Assembly: GCA_964485695.1 (NCBI GenBank)
Contig: CAZAKZ010000130.1
Location: forward strand, 1-15,166
Direction: 5' to 3'
DNA: 15,166 nucleotides
Source: CAZAKZ01 sp964485695
Lineage (GTDB): Bacteria > Planctomycetota > JAFGQW01
Position 1 is the first letter of the stretch. Each line of letters opens with the position of its first letter. Of this stretch, positions 12,250-15,166 are shown in pieces. The notes beneath the pieces are model-generated. The model was not told the DNA's origin. It made no database searches and saw only the letters and a program-made list of their open reading frames with translations. The translations under genes were made by a program, and so were the position numbers.

Positions 12250-14151
12250 ATGACGACTCGACTCCTCTTCCTCACTCTGCTCTTCCCCTGCCTGGCCGGT
12301 GTCCATGCCGCCCAGGCAAAGATCTCCCTCGAGGAGGTCACGGACACGTGCGGCATGCGCGGCGTTTCCGGCCAGTATTTCTCCTTCGGTGACTACGACA
12401 ACGACGGCGATCCGGACCTGCTGGTCAACGTCTCCAGGCTCTTCCGCAACGATTCCAAAGCCGGGAAGATCCGGCTTACCGATGTCACCAAGGAGGCCGG
12501 AATCAAGGGCGCTTCCGGCACCAGCGCCTGCTGGTTCGACTTCGACCGCGACGGGTGGCTCGACTTCGGGACGCGTTCCGGCCAGGTGTGGATCAACGAC
12601 GGCCAGGGCGCCTTTCGAAACATCGGCCCAGCTCTCGGCATCAAGGTGCCCCACGGCTCGGCTTCGGCCATCGCGTGGGGGGACATCGACGGCGACGCCT
12701 GGCTCGACCTGGTCACGGGAGGCAACTGCACCTACAAGCCCCGGTTTCAGCACTTCCGCCAGACCGCGTGGTTGAACTCCAGGCGCAAGAAGCCGCTAAA
12801 AAAGATCCGCAAGATGAAGGACGTCTCCGAGAAGGTCGGCATCCACGGCCCCATGTACGGCCGCAGCATCGTGTTCTGCGACTACGACTGGGACGGCGAC
12901 GACGACGTCTATTCGGGCAACTACCACCTGAATCCCAACTTCCTGTTCCGGAACGAGGGTGGCCGATTCAAGAACGTGGCCGCTGAAGCCGGCGTCACCG
13001 GGCGTAACGACCCGACCATGTTCACGCACCCGGTGACCGGGAAAAAGGTCGGGTACCGCTACGGCCACACCATCGGAGCCACCTGGGCCGACCTGAACAA
13101 CGACGGCTACTTCGACCTGTGGGTATCCAACCTTGTGCACAAGTTCGTCGGCAAGGTGGGGCCGGATTTCGCCCGGCAGATCGGCAGTGACTACGACAAC
13201 CGTGGATTCAACTGCGACGATTCCAACCTCTTCATCAACCAGGGGCCTCCGGACTACACGTTCAAGGACCTGCGCGTGGAGATGGGCATTCCCGTCCTGC
13301 CCATAGGCGGCCACGACAAGTACCGGGGCGACGAGCTGTGGTCCAACGCCGCCGCGGGCGACCTGGACAACAACGGCTGGATCGACGTGTTCTGCAACCA
13401 GGTCTACGGCAAGCTCAGCTACTCGTTCGGCCTGCTCCACGCCAACGCAGGCGGCCGGTTCACCGAGGTTCACGAGAAGGCAGGCGTAATTCTGTGGGGC
13501 GGGTACGGCGCGGCCCTGGCGGACCTCGACTCAGACGGCCGCCTGGACCTGGTGGCCGGGGGCGCCCCGCGGGCAAACGGCAAGAAGGGCGTCCACGTAT
13601 TTCGCAACCGTACCCGGGTCAACCGGAAGGCCTGGATCGGATTCGTTCTGCGCACCTCGAGGAAGGCGCAGGCCGTGGGTGCCAAGGTCCTTGTGTTGCA
13701 GAAAAAAGGGGTGCAGCTCCGCCAGGTGGCCACCACCATGGGCAGCCACACGCAGCAGAACGACGGCCGGATTCACTTCGGCCTCGGCACCGGAGGCGCC
13801 GTGGTGGACGTGGTGATCTACTGGCCGGACGGCCGAATCCAGTCCCTGGGCATGCCCAGGCCCGGAGCATATCACGCGGTGAAACGGAGCGGCAAGGCCC
13901 GGAAGGTGGGCCGCATCACGCCGAAGGTCGCCCGTGCAGGCAAGGAGATCGTATTCAGGGTCTCCAGGGCGAACGCCAGAGCGACCTATTACTGGGACTT
14001 CGAGGGGTCCCGGGCTCCGGAGAAGACTACCCGCGTCCCCTCGGTAAAATACACGTACGAGACTCCCGGGCGATACACCCTGTGGCTACGCGTCACCGGG
14101 CCGGGTACGGCGGCCGCCGAGACCCGACTCGTCGTCCACGTCAAGAAGTAA
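12250..14151 (+). CDS. Exported CRTAC1-type FG-GAP/ASPIC-UnbV protein with PKD domain
   Basis: A 633-residue secreted protein. Residues 1-23 are a signal peptide (MTTRLLFLTLLFPCLAGVHA, then AQA). About 30-450 are FG-GAP/VCBS beta-propeller repeats carrying seven calcium-binding loops: DYDNDGDPD (48), DFDRDG (97), DIDGDA (145), DYDWDGDDD (211), DLNNDG (281), DLDNNG (371) and DLDSDG (425). About 462-545 is the ASPIC/UnbV domain (GAKVLVLQKKG, QVATTMGSHTQQ, HFGLGTGGAVVDVVIYWPDG). About 555-633 is a PKD-like domain (YYWDFEG and YTYETPGRYTLWLRV). The family is known from cartilage acidic protein 1 and abundant planctomycete surface proteins. The usual inference is calcium-stabilised adhesion or carbohydrate/protein binding, with no enzyme activity shown. 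ATG 12250 is preceded by AGGAGG (12232-12237) at a long 12-base spacing. It appears to stand alone and ends 16 bases from the convergent dodecin gene. Confidence 0.9.
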   Translation: MTTRLLFLTLLFPCLAGVHAAQAKISLEEVTDTCGMRGVSGQYFSFGDYDNDGDPDLLVNVSRLFRNDSKAGKIRLTDVTKEAGIKGASGTSACWFDFDRDGWLDFGTRSGQVWINDGQGAFRNIGPALGIKVPHGSASAIAWGDIDGDAWLDLVTGGNCTYKPRFQHFRQTAWLNSRRKKPLKKIRKMKDVSEKVGIHGPMYGRSIVFCDYDWDGDDDVYSGNYHLNPNFLFRNEGGRFKNVAAEAGVTGRNDPTMFTHPVTGKKVGYRYGHTIGATWADLNNDGYFDLWVSNLVHKFVGKVGPDFARQIGSDYDNRGFNCDDSNLFINQGPPDYTFKDLRVEMGIPVLPIGGHDKYRGDELWSNAAAGDLDNNGWIDVFCNQVYGKLSYSFGLLHANAGGRFTEVHEKAGVILWGGYGAALADLDSDGRLDLVAGGAPRANGKKGVHVFRNRTRVNRKAWIGFVLRTSRKAQAVGAKVLVLQKKGVQLRQVATTMGSHTQQNDGRIHFGLGTGGAVVDVVIYWPDGRIQSLGMPRPGAYHAVKRSGKARKVGRITPKVARAGKEIVFRVSRANARATYYWDFEGSRAPEKTTRVPSVKYTYETPGRYTLWLRVTGPGTAAAETRLVVHVKK

Positions 14152-14167
14152 GGCGGCGGCGAAGCTC

Positions 14168-14377
14168 TCAGTCCTGGTACTTGAAGGATACCCGAACCCG
14201 GGACCGGAAGGCGGTGACTATGTTGTTCTCCACCTTCATGTCCAGCTTAGATACCTCGGCGACACGAAGGTCCCGAAGGCTCTGGCCCGCCCGCTCGATG
14301 GCGTTCTTGGCCGCTTCTTCCCAGGACTTGTCCGAGGTGCCCACCAGTTCGATGACCTTGTACACGCTCTCCGTCAT
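14168..14377 (-). CDS. Dodecin family protein
   Basis: A 69-residue protein of the dodecin family (PF07311), which forms hollow dodecamers that bind flavins for storage or buffering. It has the full fold: VYKVIELVGTSDKSWEEAAKNAIERA (first strand and helix, 5-30) followed by the strands SLRDLRVAEVSK (33-44) and VTAFRSRVRVSFKYQ (54-68). ATG 14377 is chosen because GGAG (14389-14386 on the minus strand) lies eight bases before it; the longer GTG start at 14386 would overlap that GGAG. The flavin-stacking Trp of classical dodecins (LRWFEV) is replaced (LRVAEV, 37-42), so flavin binding is not assured. The stop converges on the FG-GAP gene with a 16-base gap and no clear terminator. Confidence 0.88.
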   Translation of the reverse strand: MTESVYKVIELVGTSDKSWEEAAKNAIERAGQSLRDLRVAEVSKLDMKVENNIVTAFRSRVRVSFKYQD

Positions 14378-14542
14378 GATCTTCACTCCAGGTCAATGTC
14401 GATTGTCGAACAGAACGCAGGGGAGCATGGTATCCGATCCGGGGGCCGGGGACAATAGTACGGCCCTTCCACTCACACCTGCCCGAATGTAGAATCTCCA
14501 CGGGGAAAGCACCAGCGGTCTCCCCGCTCAAAGGTCACGGCC

Positions 14543-15151
14543 ATGCTCGAAAACCAGCCGGACACCACCCGCAGTCTCATCGAGGCGGCCCAGAACGGCG
14601 ATCCGGAGGCGATGGACCTCCTGGTCGGGGAAAATCTCTCCGCCATCCGCGCCTACGTGCGCCTCAACGTGAACGAGGCGCTGCGCGCAAAGGAATCCTG
14701 CTCGGACCTGGTCCAATCGGTCTGCCGGGAGGTGGTGTGCGGTCTCGAGGGCTTCCGGTATCGCGGGAAAAAGAGCTTCCACGGCTGGCTCTTCATCATG
14801 GTGCTCAACAAGATCCGAGACAGACAGCGCTACTTCCTGGCCCAGAAGCGGGATCCCCGCCAGGAGGCGGCCCGGCCCGGCCCGGGGACCAGCGCCGAGG
14901 AGCTGGCCACCCTCTACGCCAGCGTGGCCTCACCCAGCCAGGTGGCCATGGCCCACGAGCATGTGGAGCGGATCGAGCGGGCCTTCGACCAGATTCCGGA
15001 CAAGTACCGCGTCATCCTGACCCTGTCCCGCCTCATGGGCTTGTCCGTTCCCGAGATCGCAGAGGAGACGGGCCAGACACGCACCGCCGTGAGCACCCAG
15101 CTCGCCCGGGGGCTGGTCATGCTGAGCCGGGCCCTGGAAAGGAACGGATGA
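14543..15151 (+). CDS. ECF-type RNA polymerase sigma factor
   Basis: A 202-residue sigma-70 family protein with only regions 2 and 4. Residues about 22-100 form region 2, with SCSDLVQSVCREVV (52-65) and the -10-contact helix FHGWLFIMVLNKIRDRQRY (79-97). A linker of about 40 residues rich in Pro, Ala and Glu follows. Residues about 140-198 form region 4, with FDQIPDKYRVILTLSRLMGLSVPEIAEETGQT and the recognition helix TAVSTQLARGL. The layout resembles planctomycete ECF factors with long linkers, which often lie beside protein kinase or anti-sigma genes. The start at ATG 14543 has AAAGG (14530-14534) eight bases upstream. The stop overlaps the next start as ATGA, so the sigma factor and its downstream partner are translationally coupled. 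Target promoters and the inducing signal cannot be read here. Confidence 0.9.
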   Translation: MLENQPDTTRSLIEAAQNGDPEAMDLLVGENLSAIRAYVRLNVNEALRAKESCSDLVQSVCREVVCGLEGFRYRGKKSFHGWLFIMVLNKIRDRQRYFLAQKRDPRQEAARPGPGTSAEELATLYASVASPSQVAMAHEHVERIERAFDQIPDKYRVILTLSRLMGLSVPEIAEETGQTRTAVSTQLARGLVMLSRALERNG

Positions 15152-15166
15152 AGTCTTTCCTGAATT
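15148..15166 (+). CDS. 5' end of a gene running off the right edge (possible sigma-factor partner)
   Basis: ATG 15148 overlaps the sigma factor stop (ATGA), and AAAGGA (15138-15143) lies four bases upstream. Only six codons are visible (MKSFLN), so no family can be named. Position and coupling fit a regulator or anti-sigma/kinase partner (inference). Confidence 0.45.

Noticed and set aside
11809..12753. 314-codon minus-strand frame across the DUF2867 and FG-GAP genes
   Set aside because: It spans the ends of two well-supported plus-strand genes, shows no motif and has shadow-like composition.
13338..14492. 384-codon plus-strand frame overlapping the FG-GAP gene and the dodecin gene
   Set aside because: Arg/Gly/Pro-rich shadow frame; both overlapped genes have clear domain matches.

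Overview
This is a GC-rich window (roughly 60-65% by eye), densely coded, with several GTG and TTG starts chosen by good Shine-Dalgarno sequences. The gene content points to an uncultured member of the Planctomycetota or a close relative. The evidence is exported proteins with the C-terminal beta-type module common in that phylum's secretomes, a Tat-exported GH109-type Gfo/Idh/MocA protein, a CRTAC1/ASPIC-UnbV FG-GAP protein and a planctomycete-style ECF sigma factor. This assignment is inference; there is no rRNA or other phylogenetic marker here.

Layout. (1) 1-2700, plus strand: three consecutive genes share a roughly 110-residue C-terminal module. The first (74-460) has no leader. The second (706-1494) and third (1664-2653) have signal peptides, and strong hairpins follow both. 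(2) 2709-4097, minus strand: a GH109-like Tat lipoprotein, divergent from (3) a sodium:solute symporter (4179-5690), a 52-residue membrane protein overlapping its stop codon (5687-5845), and a sugar-1-phosphate nucleotidyltransferase (5857-6666). (4) A 66-residue minus-strand protein (6675-6875). (5) A FabL-type enoyl-ACP reductase (7105-7863), four perfect 10-bp repeats, a GHMP sugar kinase (7914-9287) and an exported NTF2-like/histidine-phosphatase fusion (9307-10257). (6) A YgbA-family cysteine-rich protein (10292-10630) and a YbjT-like NAD(P)-binding/DUF2867 protein (10668-12167). (7) An exported FG-GAP/UnbV/PKD protein (12250-14151), a minus-strand dodecin (14168-14377), and an ECF sigma factor (14543-15151) overlapping the start of a gene that runs off the right edge.

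How the genes may work together. Regions 2, 3 and 5 look like a glycan-salvage neighbourhood. A cell-envelope GH109 enzyme could release an amino sugar, the symporter and its small partner could import it, the GHMP kinase could phosphorylate C1, and the nucleotidyltransferase could make the NDP-sugar. The kinase has GKHTDY where galactokinases have GEHTDY, so its sugar is probably not plain galactose. The remaining genes look like independent housekeeping, stress or surface functions.

No gene-free stretch exceeds 300 bases. The longest are 461-705 (inverted repeat and promoter-like element) and 6876-7104 (repeated TCACGG, no gene seen). No tRNA, rRNA, CRISPR array, insertion sequence or attachment site was recognised.
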